Part shown: one piece after another, positions 16,763-24,685 of the stretch
Layout: each line of letters opens with the position of its first letter
How positions within the stretch are numbered: position 1 is the stretch's first letter
Assembly (NCBI RefSeq): GCF_900447535.1
Contig: NZ_UFXX01000001.1
Coordinates: forward strand, 2,232,001-2,296,000
Direction of reading: 5' to 3'
Source: Dermacoccus nishinomiyaensis
GTDB taxonomy: Bacteria; Actinomycetota; Actinomycetes; Actinomycetales; Dermatophilaceae
Length of the DNA: 64,000 nt
Notes under the pieces: generated by a model
The model's input: the letters and a program-made list of their open reading frames with translations, nothing else
Told to the model about the DNA's origin: nothing
The model's database searches: none
Position numbers and translations under genes: made by a program

Positions 16763-17737
16763 ATGAACGCATGGGACGACGCGGGGGCGAGATTCGAACT
16801 CCCCGGGCGGCATCGAAGCCGCAGTGAAGAGCAGTCCGCCGAGTCGGCGCGAGGCGACGGAGCGCGTGATGCCTGGCCGGATGGCGAGGTGTTCGCCGAC
16901 GACGTCGATGATCTGGCCGGTTCGGGCGGTGGCATCGTCGGCGTCGGGGATGGGGCCCTCGAGGCCCCGCTCGTGCGTGGACGTCGCATCGCGGTGATGT
17001 GCCCCGATTCGAGCATCGACGGTGCGTGCTTCGGGGCTGCGCTCGCGGGGTATCTGGCGAAGGTCGCGGCGGCCAGCGGCTCGTCGAGACCGCCGGTGGC
17101 CCTCGTCGACGGTCAACCCGGAACGGGTGGGCTCGACGTGCTGCTCGACCTCGAGACGACGCCCGGTGCGCGCTGGCCGGCCCTGCGTGGCGCGGGATCC
17201 CACATCGACCGTGAGCGGCTGCTCGCCGCCCTGCCGCAGCGCGACGGGGTGGCGGTGCTCAGCCACACCGCCTCTCCCGCCGTCGTCGACGAGGAGTCGA
17301 GGCGCGCGACGCACGAGGCGCTCGCCCACGTCGCGGGGGACGTCGTGCACTGCCTGGCCGCGCATCCGCTGCCACGCCCGGGGGAATTCGACGTCATCGT
17401 GCTGCTCGTGCGCGGCACGCTCGCGTCGACGGCTGCAGCGCAGCACACGGTGCGAGCGCTCACGGAGCTCGCGCTGGACGAGCCGGGCGGCTCGGGCATC
17501 GCGCCGGTCGCGCTCGTCGCGCTCGAGACGCCGGTGCGTACGCGCTCCGTGCTCGCCGAATCGCTCGGTGCCCCGCTTGTCGCGGCCGGCCCGACGCGGT
17601 GGCGCATGAGCGCCCACTGCCCGGCCGACCTGCTCGCGGGCCGATGGCCGGGGCAGCGTGAGACGACGATGACCCGCCTCGTGCGCGACGTGTCGATGTT
17701 CGTCGCGCGCCTCGAACGGGAGCCGTCATGGGCGTAG
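16763..17737 (+). CDS. ssd: Ssd/CpaE-like septum-site or pilus-localisation protein
   Basis: CpaE/MinD-related protein of 324 residues, first gene of the Tad-like operon. The recognisable part begins near residue 70 (RGRRIAVMCPDSS) and includes VDGQPGTGGLDVLLDLET, typical of the actinobacterial helicase/secretion-neighbourhood CpaE-like family. A standard Walker A loop is not present, so it is unlikely to be an active ATPase of the MinD type. The first 70 residues are Asp/Gly-rich and probably disordered. In M. tuberculosis the homologue affects septum placement; in Tad systems CpaE positions the pilus machine. The last 10 bases overlap tadA. Confidence 0.82.
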   Translation: MNAWDDAGARFELPGRHRSRSEEQSAESARGDGARDAWPDGEVFADDVDDLAGSGGGIVGVGDGALEAPLVRGRRIAVMCPDSSIDGACFGAALAGYLAKVAAASGSSRPPVALVDGQPGTGGLDVLLDLETTPGARWPALRGAGSHIDRERLLAALPQRDGVAVLSHTASPAVVDEESRRATHEALAHVAGDVVHCLAAHPLPRPGEFDVIVLLVRGTLASTAAAQHTVRALTELALDEPGGSGIAPVALVALETPVRTRSVLAESLGAPLVAAGPTRWRMSAHCPADLLAGRWPGQRETTMTRLVRDVSMFVARLEREPSWA

Positions 17738-18846
17738 CCGAAGGCATGTGGAAGGAGATCCACGCCGGGCGTGCACCGAGCGCGCGCTCGCTCGAATCGC
17801 TCGTGAAGCTCGACGCGCCGGTGTTCGGGCAGGAGCAGCGCGTCGCACTCGAGGCGCGCCTCGACGCCGATGTCCTCGGCGCCGGGCCGCTGCGTGAAGC
17901 GCTCGAACTCCCCGGGGTGAGCGACGTGCTCGTCAACGGCACCCGGGGTGTCTGGGTCGATCGCGGATGCGGCGTCGAACGGATCGCGCTCGACCTGGGC
18001 GGCGAGGAAGACGTGCGGCGACTCGCCGTGCGCCTCGCTGCCGCAGCGGGCCGGCGCCTCGACGACGCGAGCCCCTACGTCGACGCCGTCCTGCCCGGCG
18101 GGGTGCGACTGCATGCGGTGCTGCCGCCGCTCGTCGACCACGGCGCACACCTGAGCCTGCGTGTGCCGGGCGGCTTGCGAATCGGTCTCGGCGACCTCGT
18201 CGCCCGCGGCGCGATGGACGACGAGGTGGCCGCGCTGCTGCTCGCCCTCGTGCGGGCCAAGGTGTCCTTCGTCATCAGCGGTGGCACCGGAACGGGCAAG
18301 ACCACGCTGCTCGCGGCGCTGCTGCGTCACGTGCCCCACGACGAACGCCTTCTCGTCGTCGAGGACGTACGGGAGCTCGCCGTCGAACACCCGCACGTGG
18401 TGCGACTCGAGGCGCGCTCCCCGAACGTCGAGGGGGTCGGCGAAGTGCCGCTGGCCGCGCTCGTGCGGCAATCCCTGCGCATGCGGCCCGATCGGATCGT
18501 CGTCGGTGAGGTGCGTGGCGCCGAGGTGCGTGAGCTCATGACGGCGCTCAACACGGGCCACGAGGGTGGGTGCGGCACCGTTCATGCCAACGCGGCGGCC
18601 GACGTGCCCGCGCGTTTCGAAGCGCTCGGCGCGCTGGCCGGCATGAGCCCCGAAGCAGTGCGCACACAGCTGCGGCCGGCGATCAGCGTCGTCATCCACG
18701 TCGAACGCGTCGACGGGATGCGCCGCGTCGCGAGCGTCGGGGTGATGGGGGGCGACCATCACGGCTTGCGGGTCGAGGCAGCCTGGCAGCGCGGTGTGCG
18801 CGCGGGTGCCTGGCCCGCTCTGTGCGACCTGGCAGGTGTGCGATGA
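17728..18846 (+). CDS. tadA: TadA/CpaF-type secretion ATPase
   Basis: Type II/IV secretion ATPase of 372 residues that would power assembly of a Tad-like pilus at the membrane. Walker A is GGTGTGKTT (185-193); the Asp box and Walker B region are LLVVEDVREL and RIVVGEVRGAEVREL; the His box is GHEGGCGTVHANAA. An N-terminal domain with VSDVLVNG precedes the motor. The ATG at 17728 lies inside the end of ssd, and the stop overlaps the tadB start (ATGA), so expression is coupled. Confidence 0.92.
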   Translation: MGVAEGMWKEIHAGRAPSARSLESLVKLDAPVFGQEQRVALEARLDADVLGAGPLREALELPGVSDVLVNGTRGVWVDRGCGVERIALDLGGEEDVRRLAVRLAAAAGRRLDDASPYVDAVLPGGVRLHAVLPPLVDHGAHLSLRVPGGLRIGLGDLVARGAMDDEVAALLLALVRAKVSFVISGGTGTGKTTLLAALLRHVPHDERLLVVEDVRELAVEHPHVVRLEARSPNVEGVGEVPLAALVRQSLRMRPDRIVVGEVRGAEVRELMTALNTGHEGGCGTVHANAAADVPARFEALGALAGMSPEAVRTQLRPAISVVIHVERVDGMRRVASVGVMGGDHHGLRVEAAWQRGVRAGAWPALCDLAGVR

Positions 18847-19541
18847 ACGTCATGACCTTGGCGCTCGCGACCGCCGTCGCCGTCATCGCTTGGCCGGCTC
18901 GGGTGCAGGCTCTTCCGCGGGAGGATCGGCGGCCGGTGCGAGGGGTGCGGCGCCTGAGCAGCAGCGATCCCGAGGCCGAATGCCTGCAGCTCGTGGACGC
19001 TCTCGTCACGGTGCTGCGCGCCGGGTCGGCCGTCACGCCGGCCCTCATCATGGCGCTCGATGGTGTGGGGGCCACCTCGGCGGGTGGGAGCGCGACGAGT
19101 GCCGGGTGGCAGCGGCTGCGCCTCGAAGCGGTGCGCGACGGTGATGTCGTGCAGGTCTGGCGCGACCTCGGACGCTTGTGGCGCAGCGCCGCGTTCGAGG
19201 AGGTCGCCGCGGCCTGGCAGCTGTCGGCGCGGCACGGATGCCCACTCGCCGACGCGATGGAGGGTGCCGCCCGCAGTGTGCGAGCACGGCGCTCGCATCG
19301 TGCGTGCGTGGACGGTGCGACGGCGGGTGCGAAGGCGAGCACGTCGGTGCTGCTGGGCCTGCCGGTGCTCGGGGTGGGCCTCGGGATGCTGCTGGGCGTC
19401 GACATGCTCGGTTGCTACAGCGGCTTCTCCGGGCTGGTGACGCTGTGGCCCGGGATTGCGCTCATGTTCGTCGGGGCGCGGTGGTCGCGTCGCATGACGG
19501 CGTCCGCGCTCAAGGCACCGACCGAGGCGGCGACGTCATGA
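18843..19541 (+). CDS. tadB: TadB-like type II secretion F membrane protein
   Basis: Inner-membrane platform protein of 232 residues. It has one N-terminal hydrophobic segment, a cytoplasmic helical domain (LVDALVTVLRAGSAVTPAL... SARHGCPLADAM, typical GspF/T2SSF blocks) and two C-terminal membrane helices (about 162-185 and 192-212). It is joined to tadA and tadC by ATGA overlaps. The sequence is more divergent than canonical TadB, as usual in the actinobacterial short Tad cluster. Confidence 0.82.
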   Translation: MNVMTLALATAVAVIAWPARVQALPREDRRPVRGVRRLSSSDPEAECLQLVDALVTVLRAGSAVTPALIMALDGVGATSAGGSATSAGWQRLRLEAVRDGDVVQVWRDLGRLWRSAAFEEVAAAWQLSARHGCPLADAMEGAARSVRARRSHRACVDGATAGAKASTSVLLGLPVLGVGLGMLLGVDMLGCYSGFSGLVTLWPGIALMFVGARWSRRMTASALKAPTEAATS

Positions 19542-20158
19542 CGGTGTGGGTGCTGGTGGCGGCGAGCGCCGCTGCGATGGCGTTGTGGCCGAGTTCGACG
19601 CGGGCCGAGCGGCCCGTCCTCGTCACGAGCGACGAGAGCGACACGGCGGATCATCCGTTGGCGGTCGCCTCCTCCATCGATCTGCTCGCCCTCGCACTGG
19701 AAGGCGGGGCGCCCGCCGTCGTCGCGCTCGAGGCCGTGGGAGCGGCGCAGCGGGGAGGGCCGTCGACGGAGACGGCGTTTCGGGATGCCGGCGGGCTCGA
19801 GCTGCCGAACAGCGCAGGCTCGCCGGGGAACGCGGCCGGTGGCGTCAGTACGGTCAGCCGCGTCGCGGCGGCGCTGCGCTGGGGCGTGGACGAACGTAGC
19901 GCTTGGGCGCTCGCGCCGCCCGTCTGGCGTCCCGTCGCGACAGCCTTCGAACTGGCCGGACGTTGCGGCGCGGCGCCGAGCTCGCTGCTGCGGCAGGCGG
20001 CCGACGACCTGCGTCGCTCCGAGGCCGAACGTGTCACGCAAGCGGGCGCGAAGGCCGGCGTGCGCATCGTCCTGCCGCTCGGCTTGTGTTTTCTGCCCGC
20101 CTTCATCCTCATCGCCATCGTTCCGCTCGTGCTCGGGCTCGTGAAACTGCCCGCCTGA
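19538..20158 (+). CDS. tadC: TadC-like type II secretion F membrane protein
   Basis: Partner platform protein of 206 residues. A short N-terminal hydrophobic segment is followed by a T2SSF-type helical domain (SSIDLLALALEGGAPAVVAL; LAGRCGAAPSSLLRQAADDLR) and a C-terminal membrane segment IVLPLGLCFLPAFILIAIVP. An insert rich in Gly, Ser and Asn (about 65-110) is not typical of the family and may be a loop. The start overlaps the tadB stop. A 78-base gap then precedes the pilin-like gene, which has its own strong ribosome-binding site. Confidence 0.82.
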   Translation: MTVWVLVAASAAAMALWPSSTRAERPVLVTSDESDTADHPLAVASSIDLLALALEGGAPAVVALEAVGAAQRGGPSTETAFRDAGGLELPNSAGSPGNAAGGVSTVSRVAAALRWGVDERSAWALAPPVWRPVATAFELAGRCGAAPSSLLRQAADDLRRSEAERVTQAGAKAGVRIVLPLGLCFLPAFILIAIVPLVLGLVKLPA

Positions 20159-20236
20159 GCGCCCACACACTCCGTCGCCGCCGGCGCCGGGACGTCCACT
20201 CCGGACGACAACCGCACCACCTTCAAGGAGACAACC

Positions 20237-20449
20237 ATGATCGCCACCACCCGCCGTACCCGTGACGAGCTGCTGCGCCGCTGGCGCGCCGCGAGCGAAG
20301 CCGCCGAGCACGGCATGTCGACCGCCGAGTACGCCGTCGGCACCATCGCCGCCGTCGCGTTCGCCGCTGTGCTCATCGCCATCGTCAAGTCCGACACCGT
20401 CCGATCCGCGCTCGAGGGCATCTTCTCCTCGGCACTGTCGACGCGCTGA
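20237..20449 (+). CDS. DUF4244 Flp-pilin-like small protein
   Basis: Protein of 70 residues with a basic N-terminus, then GMSTAEYAVGTIAAVAFAAVL. The G-M-x-T-A-E-Y stretch at the head of a single hydrophobic helix is the prepilin cleavage signature of Flp/Tad pilins, and the family is known as DUF4244. Cleavage would follow G26. It is thus the probable major pilin subunit of this cluster. AAGGAG lies 6 bases before the ATG, the best ribosome-binding site in the operon, which agrees with a need for many copies. Confidence 0.86.
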   Translation: MIATTRRTRDELLRRWRAASEAAEHGMSTAEYAVGTIAAVAFAAVLIAIVKSDTVRSALEGIFSSALSTR

Positions 20450-20463
20450 CGGCGAGGGCGACG

Positions 20464-20979
20464 ATGACCACGCGGGCGACGGCGCTGGGGGTGGCGAGGG
20501 CGACCTCGTCGCGGGCGACGCTCACGGCGACGAGTGCTCCATCGACTCGAACGGCTCGGCCTGCGGCCGGTCGGGCGTCGACGAAGCCTGCGTCCGCGAC
20601 CATGGGATGCAATCTGCCCACATGGTTGCGCCGTCGTTGGTTGGTCGACGAATCAGGCATGGCTACAGCGGAATTCGCCGTTGCGCTGCCCGCCGTTGTT
20701 GTCGTCGTCTCGCTCGTCGTCGCCCTCACGCAGTTGTTGTTGACCCATCATCGGACGTGGAACGCCGCCTCCGTCGCCGCCCGTTCGGCCGCCAGGGGTG
20801 ACGGCGACGACGCCGTACGTCGCGCCGTCGCCGCGACGGGCGTGCCGGCGACGTTGAGCGTCGCTCGCGACGGCGGGTGGGTGACGGTCTCGCTCGTCGC
20901 CCGCCCGCCGTCGCCCCTCGGCTGGGTGCTGCCCGATGTCACGGCCCGTGCGGTGGCCGCTCAGGAAGAGGGCCCATGA
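20464..20979 (+). CDS. TadE-like minor pilin
   Basis: Protein of up to 171 residues. The recognisable TadE part starts with DESGMATAEFAVALPAVVVVVSLVVAL: a prepilin-like G-M-x-T-A-E-F site and one membrane helix. A pseudopilin-like outer domain follows (ARSAARGDGDDAVRRAVAATG). Two starts are possible. The ATG at 20464 has a GAGGGCG site but adds 46 Ser/Thr/Arg-rich residues; the ATG at 20602 gives the usual short leader but has no visible site. The stop overlaps the next start (ATGA). Confidence 0.8.
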   Translation: MTTRATALGVARATSSRATLTATSAPSTRTARPAAGRASTKPASATMGCNLPTWLRRRWLVDESGMATAEFAVALPAVVVVVSLVVALTQLLLTHHRTWNAASVAARSAARGDGDDAVRRAVAATGVPATLSVARDGGWVTVSLVARPPSPLGWVLPDVTARAVAAQEEGP

Positions 20980-21572
20980 TCTGGCGATCCCGACAGCCGC
21001 GTCTACCCCAGCACGGGTCGACGCGTTCGTCGCAGCCGTCCCATCTGTGGCGCCGGCTGCCGCGCGCGTGTCCACGGACGTGGTCGCGGTCGTCCGCGCA
21101 AACACAAACACCGACACCGGCAAGGTCACGGACACCTGATCCGCGCGCACCTCGGACTCCGAGCGAGCGTGGTGGTGCGAGCGTCGTCATGGTGGGCGTC
21201 GTCGGGATGCTCGTCGCGCTGTTCGCGGGTGTCGCGACGTATGCGCGCATCGCCGTCGACGCCGAGCGCGTGAGGCTCGCGGCGGATCACGCGGCGCTGG
21301 CGGGTGCGTCCGTCGTGCTCGGCGCAGCGCGCCTGCCGGCAGGGGACGCCTGCGCGGCCGCCGGGCACAGTGCTCGCCTCAACGATGCGACGCTCACGAC
21401 CTGCACCGAGTTGTCGACGGGGGTGCAGGTGACGGCACGTCGGGCCTCGGCCCTCGGGCACGAGGTGACAGCGACCGCCCGCGCCGGCGCGCCCGAAGAC
21501 CACTCGGCCAGACAGACGTCAGCACCCCCGTCGCCGGTGTCAGGGCCGCACTCGACGGGTCGACAACCGGCC
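20976..21572 (+). CDS. second TadE-like (helicase/secretion neighbourhood) protein; true 3' end unclear
   Basis: Starts at the ATG overlapping the previous stop, with AGGAAGAGGG upstream. After about 65 basic, Ser/Pro-rich residues comes ERGGASVVMVGVVGMLVALF, a membrane helix, then VRLAADHAALAGASVVLGAA, the typical block of the actinobacterial TadE-like family encoded next to the DEAH helicase. Conserved content ends near 21480. No stop codon is met in this frame before 24150-24152, so the frame crosses the whole helicase gene on the other strand. The end given here is simply where the helicase begins. Either a stop was lost, a frameshift is present, or the protein is very long. Confidence 0.6.
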
Positions 21573-24113
21573 TCAGCCGCCCTCGAGGCGACGCGAGTCG
21601 TCGTCAGGCGCGTCGGCGAGGACGCACTCGAGCAGTGTGAGGGCGCCGGCCTTGTCGAGCGGGGAGTTGCCGTTGCCGCACTTGGGCGACTGGATGCAGG
21701 CCGGACAGCCGTGTTCGCAGCCACAGGAGACGATGGCGTCCTGCGTGGCGCGCAGCCACGTCGCCGCCCGTTCGTAGGCGCGCTCGGCAAAACCCGAGCC
21801 GCCGGGCAGGGCGTCGTAGACGACGACGGTGGGCATGTCCGTGTCGGGGTGCAGCGCGGTCGAGACGCCACCGACGTCCCACCGGTCACCCTGCGCGACG
21901 AGCGAGATCAGCCCGATCGAGCAGTGCTCGGCCGCGTGCAGAGCCCCGGGCGCGCTCTCTGGTGTCACGCCGGCGTCGAGCAGGTGCTCCTCGGGAACCG
22001 TCCACCACACACCCTTCGTCATGAGAGTGCGCTCGGGCAGATCGAGCGGGTGCTCACCGATGACCTCGCCCGAGGGCAGCCGTCGCAGAAAGCTCGTCAC
22101 CTGCGTGCGCACCCGAATGGTGCCGTAGTGGACGCCGACGGCACCCCATGTCTGCGACCGATCCTCCTCGAGGATGTCGAACGAGCTGACGGAGCGAGCC
22201 GCCGTCGACCACCCCGGGTTGCCGCGCACGACGTGCGCACTGCCGTCGTCGAGGTCGAGGGACGTCACGACGAACGTGCGCCCTTGATGGACGTACACCG
22301 CGCCCGGGAAGACGCTCGAGTGGGCGCGCTCCCCGTCGACCGTGCCGAGCACGGCCCCGGTGCGCGACTCGACGATGCGCACGTCACTGCCGCCGTCGCC
22401 CCGCAACGAGACGTGGTCGCCGGGCCGGTCGTCGCGCGCCCAGTACCAGCCGCTCGGACGCCGACGCAGGACGCGCTGGGCGACGAGCGCCTCGACGAGC
22501 GGCCACATGTCCGCGCCGAAGAGAGCCTCGTCGGCGGCCGTCAGGGGCAGTTCGGCAGCGGCGCTCGCGAGCTGCGGCCCGAGCACGTACGGGTTGCTCG
22601 GATCGACGACGGTCGCCTCGACCGGGCGGTCGAAGAACACATCGGGATGATGGACGAGATAGGTGTCGAGCGGATCGTCGGCGGCGACGAAGACGGCGAG
22701 CGCGTCACGCCCCGAGCGCCCCGCCCGCCCGCTCTGCTGATGCAGCGACGCGACCGTCCCCGGCCACCCGGCGAGCAGGACGGCGTCGAGGCCGCTGACG
22801 TCGATGCCGAGCTCGAGCGCGCTCGTGGCGGCCACCCCGGCGAGGGTGCCGTCGCGCAGCCCGCATTCGACGGTGCGGCGTTCCTCGGGCAGGTAACCCC
22901 CGCGATAGGCAGCGACGAGGTCGGGGTCGAACCCGTGGTTCCACAGGCGGTTTCGCGCCATGTCGGCCATCACCTCGACACCCACACGCGAGCGCGCGAA
23001 CGCGAGCGTCTGCACGCCGCGCCCGACCAGTTCGCCGAACAAGTCGGCCGTTTCGGCGACGGCACTACGACGCCCGAGGTCTTCGACTGTGAGGCCATCG
23101 TCCGCGCCGCCTTCCTGGGCGGCGCCACGATCCTGGGCAGAGCCAGGAGCAGCCTGGGCCGCGTCGCCATCCCGCGCGGCGTCGCCATCCTCGTCGCTCA
23201 TCGCATCTGTGGCTGCCGCCACGGCCTCACCCATGGCCTCTGCCGCGCCCGGGGGCGGGCCGGGCTCCCACAGCGCGAACGTCAGGGCTGGGCTCGGCGA
23301 GCCGTCGTCGGTGACGGCGTCGACGTCGAGGCCTGTCAGAGCGCGGGCGTGTGCGGCGGGTTCACCGGAGGTCGCGGAGGCGAGCACGAACGTCGGGTGA
23401 CTGCCGTAGCGCGCGGCGACACGGCGCAGACGTCGGATGACGCCGGCCGTGTGGGCGCCGAACACGCCGCGATAGACATGGCACTCGTCGATGACGACGA
23501 GGCGCAGCGAGCGCCAGAAGATCGACCAGCGTTCGTGAGCGGGCAGCATCGAGTGGTGGAGCAGATCCGGGTTGGTCAGGATGATGCCGGCGTGGTCGCG
23601 GATCCAGCGTCGCTCGTCCGGGGGAGTGTCACCGTCGAGCGTCGCGATGCGTGCGCCCGGGATGGCGAGAGCGTCGAGGCGCGCGCGTTGGTCGGCGGCG
23701 AGCGCCTTCGTGGGCGAGAGGTAGAGCGTCGTGGCTCCGCGGATCGCCGCGAGCGCGCTGACGGGCGGGTCGCCGGGGCGGCGCGCGAAGTCGGCGCCGT
23801 CGACGGCAGCCGTCAGCATCGGCACCTGGTAGGCGAGCGACTTGCCCGAGGCGGTTCCGGTCGCGACGACGACGTGGCGGCGCTCGAACACAGCGTCGAG
23901 TGCGGTTCGTTGATGCGACCACAGATGGTGGATTCCCTTGCCCTCGAACGCAGCTCGAACCGCAGGCGCCACCGCGTCGGGCCACTCGGCGAGCGAGGCC
24001 TCACGGGCGGGGCGCGTGCGCACGTGGGTGACACCACCGGTGCCGGCGTCACGCAGCGCGTCGAGCCATTGCTCGGGGCCCGCACCGTCAGTGCGCGTGA
24101 CCGCAGAACTCAT
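21573..24113 (-). CDS. MrfA-like DEAH/DECH-box helicase with DUF1998-type cysteine cluster
   Basis: Superfamily 2 helicase of 846 residues. The Q-motif region HLWSHQRTALD, Walker A ATGTASGKS, DECH box VVIDECHVYRG, ASATSGEP (motif III), TSALELGIDVSGLD and QQSGRAGRSGR (motifs V-VI) are all present. The C-terminal CGCEHGCPACIQSPKC holds four cysteines that probably bind metal. The layout matches MrfA, a mitomycin-damage repair helicase, and the actinobacterial helicase of the secretion neighbourhood. A low-complexity Asp/Ala/Gly/Gln insert (about 295-345) lies between the two RecA domains. The ATG at 24113 has GGAGGG 5 bases upstream. It is convergent with the Tad operon. Confidence 0.9.
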   Translation of the reverse strand: MSSAVTRTDGAGPEQWLDALRDAGTGGVTHVRTRPAREASLAEWPDAVAPAVRAAFEGKGIHHLWSHQRTALDAVFERRHVVVATGTASGKSLAYQVPMLTAAVDGADFARRPGDPPVSALAAIRGATTLYLSPTKALAADQRARLDALAIPGARIATLDGDTPPDERRWIRDHAGIILTNPDLLHHSMLPAHERWSIFWRSLRLVVIDECHVYRGVFGAHTAGVIRRLRRVAARYGSHPTFVLASATSGEPAAHARALTGLDVDAVTDDGSPSPALTFALWEPGPPPGAAEAMGEAVAAATDAMSDEDGDAARDGDAAQAAPGSAQDRGAAQEGGADDGLTVEDLGRRSAVAETADLFGELVGRGVQTLAFARSRVGVEVMADMARNRLWNHGFDPDLVAAYRGGYLPEERRTVECGLRDGTLAGVAATSALELGIDVSGLDAVLLAGWPGTVASLHQQSGRAGRSGRDALAVFVAADDPLDTYLVHHPDVFFDRPVEATVVDPSNPYVLGPQLASAAAELPLTAADEALFGADMWPLVEALVAQRVLRRRPSGWYWARDDRPGDHVSLRGDGGSDVRIVESRTGAVLGTVDGERAHSSVFPGAVYVHQGRTFVVTSLDLDDGSAHVVRGNPGWSTAARSVSSFDILEEDRSQTWGAVGVHYGTIRVRTQVTSFLRRLPSGEVIGEHPLDLPERTLMTKGVWWTVPEEHLLDAGVTPESAPGALHAAEHCSIGLISLVAQGDRWDVGGVSTALHPDTDMPTVVVYDALPGGSGFAERAYERAATWLRATQDAIVSCGCEHGCPACIQSPKCGNGNSPLDKAGALTLLECVLADAPDDDSRRLEGG

Positions 24114-24265
24114 GCGCACCCTCCACCCTGGATCTCACCTCGAAGGAGATGAATGTGAAATCAACTTGCATTGACTTTTCGGCTTCCTGTGACAAAACTG
24201 AATTCCCAGAGAGCAGGCCTCGCCTGCGCCAGGATGAACCGTCGAGCAGCAGGAGCCCGGGCCGC

Positions 24266-24616
24266 GTGGAACTCAGAGTGAACCTTCGCCGGGACGACGG
24301 CATAGCCGTCATCGCCTTCGCCGGGGAGGTGGATGTGTACACCGCCCCCGTTCTGCGGGACGCCATCTCGAAGGTACTCGCCGCCGGTGACAAGGCGATG
24401 GTCGTCGACATGAGCGAGGTCAGCTTCCTCGACTCGACCGGCCTCGGTGTGCTCGTGGGGCGCCTCAAGGCCGTGCGGATGCTCGAGGGGGTCATGCGGG
24501 TCGTCATCACCAATCCCCGGGTGCTCCGCAACTTCCAGATCACCGGCCTCGAGAAGATCTTCACCATCGATTCCACCGCCGCTGACGCCGTCGCGGCGGT
24601 CAAGGCGGGCGCCTGA
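24266..24616 (+). CDS. bldG: BldG-type anti-sigma factor antagonist (STAS domain)
   Basis: STAS protein of 116 residues. GEVDVYTAP at the start and VVDMSEVSFLDSTGLGVLVG hold the phosphorylatable serine in the D-S-T-G-L motif; NPRVLRNFQITGLEKIF closes the fold. In Streptomyces BldG regulates sigma factors for development and stress. The GTG at 24266 gives the usual family length. The frame is open back to an ATG at 24149, and AAGGAG stands 6 bases from a GTG at 24155. The bases at 24155-24215 are far poorer in GC than any nearby gene and contain TTGACT at 24171, so I read them as promoter and leader. Confidence 0.85.
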   Translation: MELRVNLRRDDGIAVIAFAGEVDVYTAPVLRDAISKVLAAGDKAMVVDMSEVSFLDSTGLGVLVGRLKAVRMLEGVMRVVITNPRVLRNFQITGLEKIFTIDSTAADAVAAVKAGA

Positions 24617-24685
24617 CGCTCCGCCGGCGCGCGCCGGTCCTCATGGGGTCGGCGGCGTGCACCAGGTCAACGTCATACTGGGGTC

